Both the position numbers and the translations under genes were made by a program. A DNA stretch of 30,157 nucleotides from Rhizophagus sp. LPA8_4_AMF (lineage: Eukaryota > Glomeromycota > Glomeromycetes > Glomerales > Glomeraceae), in NCBI GenBank assembly GCA_021464525.1, contig JADRCO010000589.1:1-30157 (forward strand), read 5' to 3'. The notes under the pieces were generated by a model, which saw only the letters and a list, made by a program, of their open reading frames with translations, was not told where the DNA came from and did not search any database. This document shows positions 20,551-29,573 of the stretch, piece by piece; position 1 is the first letter of the stretch, and each line of letters begins with the position of its first letter.

Positions 20551-20804
20551 TTAATCGCATTTACCGTTGATATGGCTCAAATACAAGAAAATATGCCCAT
20601 ATTTATTGACACATGATTCGTAATTTGTATAAACTCTATCATCGAAAATGAAAATATATGTTACAGTTGACTGAAAAGTCATTTCAAGAGTCTGTTTCCG
20701 AACACTCTGTTTCCGTACTATATCGCCGTTCACCATATATCGTTTACATTTAGTCTTTACATTGCCATTCTCGACGTAATCAATAACCGCAAACTTATAG
20801 GTTC
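20551..20804 (-). pseudogene. Orphan 3' exon of an unrecognised gene
   Basis: On the minus strand an acceptor (tttcag) at about 20805 opens a frame that runs 84 codons to TAA at 20553-20551. It reads GTYKFAVIDYVENGNVKTKC, followed by a beta-rich stretch (MVNGDIVRK, TVTYIFIFDDRVYTNY) and a C-terminus with further cysteines. Base composition is higher in G+C than its surroundings. No upstream exon could be found in the ~150 bp beyond the acceptor. It is either the last exon of a gene whose start lies in the repeat-rich DNA above 20.9 kb, or a fragment left by rearrangement. The GTY start echoes PGTY in the neighbouring F-box genes, but too little is shared to claim homology. Confidence 0.45.
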
Positions 20805-20971
20805 CTGAAATCTAATTAATAATAAAAGTTAACGGTATAAAAGAATTTATTTAGATTTCGAAAAAGTGAATTGTTAAAACTCGATTTCAATTCATTAATA
20901 ATATATTGTTGATAACGTCTAAATGTCTAATAAATACTTATAGTTTGGCGTTAGTCTCCATGAGATAAAAG

Positions 20972-21029
20972 AGTTATTTCACGTGTCGCATAAATATCAT
21001 GATTTTCACGGCTGCGCCGTGAAATAACT
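20972..21029. repeat. Nested perfect inverted repeats forming a GC-rich hairpin
   Basis: agttatttcacg at 20972-20983 pairs perfectly with cgtgaaataact at 21018-21029. Nested in the right arm, ttcacggc at 21005-21012 pairs with gccgtgaa at 21016-21023 around a 3-nt loop. The two structures are mutually exclusive because they share bases. The G+C content of the inner hairpin is high for this genome. It may be a MITE terminus, or a cruciform or transcript structure. Confidence 0.7.
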
Positions 21030-21183
21030 ATTACTTATACATCTGCGGGTGGTGACATAGTTAGCATATTGATTTTGTATCATGTACCAATAATTATGTC
21101 ATGAGTACTACCAAAAAAAAGTTTTAATAAATAATGCAAAGGTGAAGAGTTTAAAGTTGAAACCTATAGAAACCAGTGTTGGG

Positions 21184-21310
21184 TGTCCAATTCATGTAAT
21201 TGGACAGGACATCCAATCGGACAATTGAGCGTATGTCACATCCAATTGGATGTCTACATTGCCCAAATCAAATAATAATTGATGTTCGATTAGATGTTCA
21301 AATGTCCACA
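21184..21310. repeat. Cluster of CCAATTGGA-type palindromes and half-sites
   Basis: tgtccaatt (21184-21192) and aattggaca (21198-21206) form a 9-bp perfect inverted repeat. acatccaattggatgt at 21238-21253 is a perfect 16-bp palindrome. More half-sites (acatccaatcgg, gacaattg, gatgttcgattagatgttc) fill the remaining interval in both orientations. Confidence 0.65.
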
Positions 21311-21469
21311 GATAAGCCAACTTCATAGAAATAATACTAGGCAGAATTTCAACTACTATTATAACCTTTTCGGGAAACGGAAACTGATATTAAGTCCGAA
21401 GTGGTGGTTAAATCACGCTAAGGAACATAGGTTCAGTTTCAGAGATGTGTAGTAAACATGGGTATCTAC

Positions 21470-21577
21470 CCGAAATCATTTAGGGATAGTTTATACCGAA
21501 ACTATAAAAACCGAAATCTGATCCGAAATTATACATACCGAAATATACCTAAACCGAAACTTTATTAAAACCCGAAA
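21470..21577. repeat. Seven-copy CCGAAA array
   Basis: ccgaaa occurs at 21470, 21496, 21511, 21523, 21538, 21554 and 21572, all in the same orientation, usually as accgaaa followed by t or c. Spacings are 26, 15, 12, 15, 16 and 18 bp. The unit is degenerate outside the core. Confidence 0.7.
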
Positions 21578-21764
21578 TTTTAGGAAATAGCTTTAGAGGT
21601 TTAGGTGCCCATGTATAATGTGTAGAATAATTGGGAATTGCCGGACAATGGGACATGACGTCATCATCAAGCGTAGAAATATATAGTCCTTCGTTACACT
21701 TCGGACTAATCAACAAAGACGCGAAATATATATTTGTAGGTGAAATATGTGAAGGGGAATATAT

Positions 21765-22013
21765 ATAGAGCGAGAAAGAAATTTATCGCTATTTAAAATC
21801 ATTATTATCCACTTTTGATTTTAATATTTATTACCCTATAAATATCGTAATACTGATATTTCATGCGCAAGGTAATTTATCACGTGATAACGAAATACAT
21901 AGAGCGAAAAAGAAATTTATCCGCTATTTAAAATCATTTTTAACCACTTTTGATCTTGATATTTTTTACCCTATAAATATCATAATAAGATAATTTCATG
22001 TGAAAGGTAATTA
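21765..22013. repeat. Tandem duplication, two ~115-bp copies at 134-bp period
   Basis: Copy 1 starts at 21765 and copy 2 at 21899, both opening with atagagcga. They stay alignable through aagaaatttat, ctatttaaaatcat, ccacttttgat and accctataaatatc to ggtaatt. By eye about seven of eight bases match, with one 1-bp indel. A perfect 14-bp palindrome, ttatcacgtgataa at 21877-21890, lies at the end of copy 1 and is not kept in copy 2. Confidence 0.8.
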
Positions 22014-22136
22014 ATTTACCATAAGAGGTAATGTGAGATAACCTTGTTTTCAAATTATATAAATCTTCAAATTATATAAATTATATGATTGTTTCCCTAA
22101 AAAATATAACAATTGCAACTATCACAAAATACTTAG

Positions 22137-23310
22137 AACTTGTTAAAAGTATTTAATAACAAAACATCTAATGGATTTTTGAACATTAGAATCTATTTTA
22201 CAGAAGTGAATAACTCACCAGATGATATGACAATTTTAAACAGGATTTCTGTAAGAAACATTTATTTTTTAGATTTGAAAGAAGATAAATAATATGTTTT
22301 ATTCATTTTATCATTATCTTCAATTCATAAAAAAATTAAAATTTTTTTTGACGTTAATAATGATTAAATTTACTTAATAACAAAATATTTTGGTTTTGAT
22401 AGTGAAAAAATCAAAAAACTTCTCATGTTATCAAAAGACATTTTCAGCAAAGTTTGGCATAGAGGTAAGAAAATATTTATCTCATTAATTATGAAGCATC
22501 TTATAAATTTTTTTTTTTATATTATATTTCAGAATACTGGAAGAAGCCACATGTACAATATGTACGATAATGGAATGGGATGATTTTACTATCTTTGATG
22601 GACGATTTATCACCAAAAGAGAGAGCACTTCAAAAGGCGCTTTCATTAAAGCAATCATTATCAAAGGTTGATATTTTACACATTCTAAACAATGTGAAAA
22701 TATTAACAAGCATAGTAAGTGTACTATTCCATCTCTTCGTATACGAGGAAGAAGAGCGTTCATCTCCTCCTCCAGCACCAATGCTCATCCAAGATGAATA
22801 TAATGCCAGCTTTATGCGGAATTTTGAGGCTGGTACAAATTATATTTTGTATGCAGCCACAGCCTGCACAAGATTAAGGGTCAACGAAGAAATTAAGCTC
22901 ACCTTTGTCATCTCATCTCCGTGATGTGCACATCTTACTATAAGAACTTGCCGAATCTGGAGGAATTGGCTATGTACATTCCTTAAAATAAAGCATCTTA
23001 TACAACCTTTTGCAAACAAAAATGATGCCAACTAAAGAAATCACAAATACAACTAAAATAATAATGGGTAAGTACAAGTCAAAAAAAATATTATCTATTG
23101 ATGCAATTGTCTCACGCGCCTAGTACATTTTTTTCAGATGACTGTGAACAAATCATGGCATTAAATTTATTTTGGTCCTACAGAAAGAGTTGGTTTACTG
23201 ATTGTAAAACTGAAGGATTTGGGAAGATGCTTTGGGAATTACCTTTGGATGCCATCGATACAAAAATAAAATCCCTAAAAAAGTCTGAAGCGCTCTTGAA
23301 ACTGATTTAA
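22137..23310 (+). pseudogene. Broken multi-exon gene-like region, family not recognised
   Basis: Several protein-like segments follow one another on the plus strand. An open stretch at 22137-22292 reads LLKVFNNKTSNGFLNIRIYF, then VNNSPDDMTILNRISVRNIYFL. Another, at 22368-22464, reads KYFGFDSEKIKKLLMLSKDI and ends at a good donor (gtaagaa). The acceptor at 22531-22532 opens the frame EYWKKPHVQYVR, which meets TAA before continuing from ATG 22580 to TGA 22922-22924 (MILLSLMDDLSPKERALQKA through EEEERSSPPPAPMLIQDEYN to FVISSP). A last exon-like stretch follows an acceptor near 23137 (DDCEQIMALNLFWSYRKSWF to TGA/TAA at 23308-23310), with a possible donor near 23066. The parts do not join into one intact frame. 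From 22540 on, G+C is higher than in the flanks. Competing frames, also on the minus strand (22485-22781), are open too, so strand is not certain. Confidence 0.4.
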
Positions 23311-25657
23311 ATTCTTGGTTCTAGTAGCATAATAAGGACAAATTTAATGATTTTTCTAGATTCCAGTTATCAGATTGTATTGCAAGAATTTTTACCATCC
23401 ACCATCTATATATAATACTTGTATTTTCCTAAAAAAGACTTGGCAACATCACAAATGTGCTTGAAAAGAACAAATTTTATGAACTATTTATATTATACTT
23501 AATAAAAAAAAAAAAAATCTTTAATTGCTTGTATTTACTAGGGAAACGGTAATTATCACGTTAGAAATGATACAATAACATGAAAGGGACAAAGTAACGA
23601 CAAACAAAGAAAAAAAAGCAAGCCGATATATTTAATTCATTTTATTTTGATTCACTTTAATTTATTTCTCATTTGTTGTAAATTTGTATTTTGTTTCATA
23701 TTTGTTATAAAACAATAAAGATTCTATCTATTTGAGTGCGTTAAAAAACTTTTACATCAAAAATTTTAAAAATATAAAAAATGGAACAAAATGATCGAAA
23801 AGTTAAAAAATATAATACGCAATACATGGATTAATAACAACAAATCGAGTTATTTTTCATAGCACATTTGTAATATATGAAGAACCAATTACAACGGGAC
23901 ATTTTTGTACAACCTTATTTAAAACATATACAGTCCTTCAGTCCTTCTACGCTCCGGATTAATAGCAAAACATTTCTTATCAAAAAATAAGCTGTAAATT
24001 TTGCTCGTTTTTCGCTTCTTTACTCTGATAGAATCCGACTATCCCTTGGTTTGTAACGCAGGCATATTTGCCAGCTAACTTTTTCGAACTTAAATTATTA
24101 TATAACTAGCGTACTAATATATTTTTCACTATAATTATTCGTAGTAATAATTTTGATAATTTCAACAAAAAATCCAACAACTATATTGTATTTATAACTA
24201 TAATCAATGACAACGAAATTTACTAATTAAAGAAAAAGTTTTATTACGGTAATAAAAATATTGAACCAATTTTTTTTTAATTTAACCAATTGGTTAAATC
24301 AAAGAAAAATAATCTTTAAACTCGATGATATCGGTTATCTATCTTTCTTGAACTTGTTAAAATGGAAAAAATGGGAATAAAGGATAAAGTTTAAAATGAT
24401 TCGATCTTTAAGGAAAGTATCACCAATAAGATATTTGAAAAAAATGCGAGCAAATACAACATTCCAATGACTAATTAAAAATGGATTCAATGGTGGTTTA
24501 ACCAGAATACAATATGTTTAAATACTATTCATTTAAATAAATGTATATAAGATGTATGTTCTCGAAAAATTTTCAATTTACCTAAAATTATGAAAATTTT
24601 TCATATATAACTCCTTTTCGTCTAAACTCATATTTTACCATATTTGTTCCCATAAAAATTGGATAGAAGATTAGTATTTTTAAATATGGGTGAATAGCAA
24701 AGCAATAACAATACTTTTACTAAAAGAATCATGTATGGTATGATTTCTATACATGGAATGTATGGTATGTAGTATGTATAGAAAGTATGGTATGAAGCGA
24801 TGCTGTGCCAACAATTAGAACAATTGGATTATTTTTTGTTTTTTCTCTAAACGTTATAATTTTCACATTTTGCTTTTTTTTTTGTAACATTTCTTTTTTT
24901 TTTTTTTCTTTGCTTCGCTTTTTTATAAAAAAATATTTACAAATAATCAATATCCATAGATTCCGAATTTTCTCTGTCCGAAACACCCGACATTTTTGTT
25001 TCTTTCGAAATAAATATAATGAAATATTACTATGCATTCATCTCTATTTCATTCATTTTCAACCCAAAAAATTCTTTTGTTTCCATATTTTCTTGTTCAT
25101 TCAAATACTTTTTTAGAATGATTACAAAATAAATTTTTTTTTTTTACGATTATCGACATCATTTGTTCATTTGTGCTATAAATAATTTAAATTTAGTTTA
25201 TTACAGCCGATTCATAATATTACGGTCACATACCGAGAGACAATTGTAAAGTTCATAATAAGGTAAAAACTATATTGTTAGATTCGGAGCACTGGTCCGA
25301 GCACAGTGGTGTAGTTTTTATTTTATTCGGAATCTTGGAGTAAAAATGATGTACAGTAAGTATATTATGAAATCAGCTGTAATGATTGTATATATCAAAG
25401 TATTTATAATATAACTTGATTATTCTCGGCGTTTAATAATAGATCTTCATTGATTGCTATTTCCAGTAATTAAAGAAAGATCTTCATAACCCTTTGTTTA
25501 CGGGAATTTTTTCTCCTTTACGCTTAAAATCAAATGCTTTCAAATGATTGTCATATCTGACCATTTCCGATAGTAAATTATTATAAATATAAATTGATAC
25601 AATTTTTTCGAAAAAAAAAAGATCTTTCTCTATCAAAATATAACTTGTCAAAAAATT
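23311..25657. other. Long AT-rich gene-free interval
   Basis: 2.3 kb with no supportable gene. The plus-strand frame at 24805-25116 and the minus-strand frame at 24747-25037 overlap in T/A-rich sequence and look like chance. A short array of gtatggtatg words occurs at about 24725-24796. The last part should include the promoter of the pseudokinase gene. Confidence 0.5.
24725..24796. repeat. GTATGGTATG word repeats
   Basis: tatggtatg occurs near 24733, 24762 and 24786, with further gtatg and tacatgg variants between them. This is a small degenerate tandem array. Confidence 0.6.
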
Positions 25658-27882
25658 ATGAACAAAGTTTCGATTTATAGTAACTCTAAAAAAGAAACTA
25701 TTATAAACGATAATTTTAATCTGAATAAAACTAAAATGAAAATACCATATGAAAAATTTTCACAAATTATAAGAGAAATAGAAAAATTATATGATGAAAT
25801 AGTAGAAATATATAAAAAAGCTGAACATAATAGAAGAATATGTGGAATAATGTTAGAAAGAGTATTAATTGGTAATATGATAGTAAATAATTTAAAGATT
25901 TGTAAAGAAGAAAATTTAAAATTTTTTTTATCAGGAAAAAATTATATTAATTTAAATAGATTTTCTTTTATTATTAGTAAAATATATAAATTATTATTAG
26001 AAATTTCTCAATTACAAAGTTTATATAAATATATTAAATATAATAATATAGAAAAAATTGTTAAAAATTTAAAAGATGAATTTGATTTTACTATTCAAAT
26101 TTTAAATTTTCCTTTAAAAGTCAATTATAATAATTTAAATGCTGAAGATGATGATAAAAGGATTAAAGCTGATATTAATGATCTAAATGAATATCTTCAA
26201 TATATTGAAGGTGATTTAACCGATTCGGATAAAAATGTTTCCGATATAGTTATACATTTGAACGCATTTAATAATACTATTAATAGTAAATTATACGATG
26301 AAACATTTGATGAATTTCTTTCATATAATGATTTTGAAATATTGGATAAAGATTTTTCAAGTACGAGAAAATGTAAAAGAATAAAAAATGGGGATAATGA
26401 TTTTGTGGCATTAAATTTAGTTTCTAACGAAAATGACATTATTAAACAAGTTAAAATTTTAAGTAAATTAGAGAAATGTCATAATATTATTAAATATTAT
26501 GGGTTAACTATTGATGATAATGGTAAATTATATTTAGTAAATGAATGGGCTGAATATGGTAATTTACGTAATTATTATTTAGAATATGGTCCACTTGACG
26601 TTAATATGAAATTAAAATTCGCTGTTGATATTGCTAGAGGTTTAAATTTTTTAAAATCTATTGGGGTAATTATTTCGTTAAATTTGTTAAAATTTGTTAA
26701 AATTTTGTTAAATTTGTTAATTTTGTTGAAAATTTCTCTAATTTTCTAAATTATTATTTTCATTTTTATCGGTGGGCTGGATCCAAATAGATGATTAATC
26801 GTGTATCTATTTATGCGGAGAATATTTTAATTACGGATCGTGAAACAGCCAAAATTGGAAATTTTAATTCAATCGATTATTCTAATTTAGAAAGGAATTC
26901 CATGTTAGAAAATTTAACCCAATATCGTGCTCCAGAATCATTAAATTCAAATTCACAAAGATATGAGACAAAAAGCATAGTTTATAGTTTTGGTAAACTT
27001 CTTTGGGAAATTGCTGAAGAAAAATATCCTCAAAAAAGATATGAACCATTTTCTACAAATTCTTTTTTACCAAAAGAATATAAAGAAATTGCACAAAAAG
27101 GTAATATTTAAGTCTGTTGAGTACATGAGTACATCGCTTGTTTTTAATCTGAATTTTTTTAATATTAAAATATCTACTTTTCTGTTTGTAAATCAGCCAC
27201 CAATGATGACCCTTATTTAAGACCCACGCTGGCAAAGATCTTTACAACGTTACATCGTCTTTATAAGAATGATGATAAAAAATTATCATCATCTCGCATC
27301 AATACTTTACAAAATTGTTATGATGATAATAAGTTATTAAAGGAAAAAGTAAAAGAAAAAGGTATTAATATAATATCAAATTTTGCGGATTTTAATTATA
27401 TGACATTAGATATAGCAATGATACAACATAAACTACCTGATGGAGATTGCAATCTAGCTTTTAAATGTTTTGAAACATATGCAAAATTAGGAGTTATGAG
27501 AGCAAAATATTTTAAGGCATATTATATTCATAATAAATATGTTAAACTGGATATGGATGAGATAAAAAGAGATCAATTAATAGCGAAATTATTTAAAGAA
27601 GTAGCAGATTTAGATGAATATCCTGAAGCTCAAATACGTTATGGTTATTGTTTATATAAAGGTATTGGAGTTAAAAAGAATTTGAAAGAAGCTTTAGAAT
27701 ATTATACCAAAGCTGCAGAAAATCATCAAATTAATGCTTTATATAATGCCGGTTTTTTATATTTTTCCGGTGAAGCTGGTAAAAAAGATTCTAAATTAGG
27801 TGAAAAATATATGAAATTAGCCGCTTATAATCAACATAAACCAGCTATGGAATATTGTAAGAAACATAATATTCTTTTGTAA
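25658..27882 (+). CDS. Helical-bundle / pseudokinase / Sel1-repeat protein (667 aa, 3 exons)
   Basis: Exons: 25658-26665, 26791-27100 and 27197-27882, with GT-AG introns of 125 and 96 nt; the frame is kept. Residues about 30-155 are strongly helical (EIEKLYDEIVEIYKKAEHNR, then ICGIMLERVLIGNMIV, ENLKFFLSGKNYINLNRF, SQLQSLYKYIKYNN), resembling the four-helix N-terminal domain annotated as MLKL_NTD-like in related fungal proteins. Residues about 225-465 are kinase-like, with NIIKYYGLT, LYLVNEWAEYGNL, YRAPES (381-386), YSFGKLLWEI and DPYLRPT. The catalytic set is gone: no glycine loop, beta-3 Lys replaced by Asn253, alpha-C Glu by Gln264, no Asp at HRD (N339-R-V-S342), and DFG replaced by N360-F-N. 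Two Sel1 repeats lie at about 583-618 and 619-655 (YPEAQIRYGYCLYKGIGV, NALYNAGFLYFSGEAG). It is therefore probably a scaffold or switch rather than an active kinase. The cell-death link is inference. Confidence 0.88.
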
Positions 27883-28535
27883 AATTATACAGTATATCTT
27901 AGGGTAGTCAAATAAATTATCCAAATTAATACGTTTTAAACAATTCCGATATTTGTGATACATATAATAATTAAAAAACAATGGCTTCCCTAAAAGAATG
28001 CCTTATTTTACTAGATTTGTAATTATTTAATTATTTATTTTTCTCTTAGTCTTAGTTTTTAAGGAAATGTTTCAAAATTAAGCAATGACGATATTTGTGA
28101 ACCAATCACGATCATCGTCGGTGGATAGGTCCGGATCCGGGATTGATATATTCCGAGCTGACTTATGCAAGTTTCTACTGGTTAGAGTAGCTATATCTGC
28201 TTAGTCTCGTATCAGAAATGTACCTTATGATACAAAAAGAGAAAAATAAAAATTGCCTGTTATGGGCTTAACATTAAAATGTAACCGACGAATTTGGTAA
28301 CTACAATAAGATTAATAAGATTTTTAAATTAGATAATTGTTTAAAATGTTTCAAGAACCCTGCATATATCATCATTGTATCAAGTCTGCATAAATGAGTG
28401 AAACAAACCTTTTATTTTATTCATTTGAAATTTTTTTTTTTGCTCAAACTTAATTCATTTATTCTCAAAATTGCGATATACAGTATATTCAAGTCAAAAG
28501 GACTCAATATATTTCCGAATCTAATTTTTTCTTTA
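27883..28535. other. Intergenic region before the membrane-protein gene
   Basis: No ORF of interest. A perfect 10-bp palindrome, ccggatccgg, at 28131-28140 and a gacgat/atcgtc inverted pair near 28087-28119 lie in a short GC-richer patch. The open frame continuing upstream of 28536 to a GTG at 28398 has no ATG and reads as chance F/L/K-rich sequence. Confidence 0.45.
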
Positions 28536-29573
28536 ATGGATAAAAACCAATTTCTTATGAAAATTTTAATATATTTTTATATATTCACTTCAGTCAATGT
28601 TCGTGCTGATGATGATTCTTATAATCCAAATCAAGACACTTTTAATTTCGTAATAACAACTTTTATACCTTTTATGATCCTTTATGGATTATATTTAATC
28701 AAACGACAAAAATTTAAAGAAAATGAAAAAATTAAAAATAAATTTCTCATATATTTTGAAGGATTACTTACCGACATTGGTATTATCATTTCATGCTTTA
28801 TCGTACCTTTGATTGGTTTCTATTTTACCGAATTACCGATAAAAAATTATCGTGTTTTCATTTATGGAAATTGTTCTAGTTTACTTGCTTGTGTTTTTTT
28901 AATTATCTATTTTTGGTTGATAGACATTTTTGCTCATAAAAGCTTTAGACATTTGAGAGATGGAGGACATCTTTTACAATATAATTTATTATTAATAATA
29001 CCATTTGCGTGTATGGACATATTTTATATTATTTTCGCATTTTCCGTTGATTATTTAAGCATCAAAATAATTGTTTTAACTTATTATGGTATTTCAATAA
29101 TTTGTAAGAGTATAACTAAGATTAAATTCGGAGATGACCGAATAAATTTCTTAAAATATACCATCTTAATAAGTTTACTTGCTTATTTGGTTTTTACTTG
29201 TTATTTATCCGCCGTGTTTCTTAGTACAAATTTTTATCAAACAAAAATTATTTTTTTGATTGAAACCTTTATCATATTTAGAATTATTTTTTATTTTGAA
29301 GATAAAGAAGATAATAAGAATGAAAATAAAAATGAAATTAAGGAAGAGAATGAAGAAGATGAAACTGAAGATAAAGATTTGAATGAGGATGAGGAGAAAA
29401 GAAATACGATTATGGATGAAAAACGACCTTCTACTCACGGTTATATTAATTATCTTATGACTTTTAAAAAAGGAGATGAACAACGAGAATACAAACGTCG
29501 TCCCACTTTATTTATATGGATAGCATGTGTAATACTTCCATTTGTAATATTTCTTCCAATACTTTTTAATTAA
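28536..29573 (+). CDS. Secretory-pathway multi-pass membrane protein with acidic loop (345 aa)
   Basis: Single exon from ATG 28536 to TAA 29571-29573. I chose this ATG because it gives a clean signal-peptide-like start (MDKNQFLMKILIYFYIFTSV then NVRA at about 21-24). The longer frame upstream has no ATG. About eight hydrophobic spans follow, near residues 35-55, 77-97, 107-133, 147-171, 176-193, 206-230, 237-254 and 325-344. Between the last two lies an acidic, low-complexity segment, about 255-290 (KNENKNEIKEENEEDETEDK), then a basic RR-containing stretch just before the final span. There are no catalytic or transporter motifs I can name. It is likely in ER, Golgi, vacuole or plasma membrane. 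Base composition matches its neighbours. Family unknown; it may be lineage-specific. Confidence 0.75.
   Translation: MDKNQFLMKILIYFYIFTSVNVRADDDSYNPNQDTFNFVITTFIPFMILYGLYLIKRQKFKENEKIKNKFLIYFEGLLTDIGIIISCFIVPLIGFYFTELPIKNYRVFIYGNCSSLLACVFLIIYFWLIDIFAHKSFRHLRDGGHLLQYNLLLIIPFACMDIFYIIFAFSVDYLSIKIIVLTYYGISIICKSITKIKFGDDRINFLKYTILISLLAYLVFTCYLSAVFLSTNFYQTKIIFLIETFIIFRIIFYFEDKEDNKNENKNEIKEENEEDETEDKDLNEDEEKRNTIMDEKRPSTHGYINYLMTFKKGDEQREYKRRPTLFIWIACVILPFVIFLPILFN

Larger units (their letters stand above)
20805..22136. other. Gene-free, repeat-rich interval
   Basis: No gene was seen over 1.3 kb. It contains, in order, a GC-rich hairpin (20972-21029), a CCAATTGGA palindrome cluster (21184-21310), a CCGAAA array (21470-21577), a TGACGTCA palindrome (21656-21663) and a 134-bp-period tandem duplication (21765-22013). 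Confidence 0.6.

Noticed and set aside
21470..21577. CRISPR array
   Set aside because: Units are only six bases long, spacers are 6-20 bp and irregular, and the genome is eukaryotic.
24747..25116. Overlapping plus and minus frames near 25 kb
   Set aside because: Both come from T- and A-rich low-complexity DNA and mirror each other.
26197..26439. Minus-strand frame inside the pseudokinase gene
   Set aside because: Antisense shadow of exon 1.
29205..29483. Minus-strand frame inside the membrane-protein gene
   Set aside because: Antisense of the acidic low-complexity segment; I/F-rich chance sequence.
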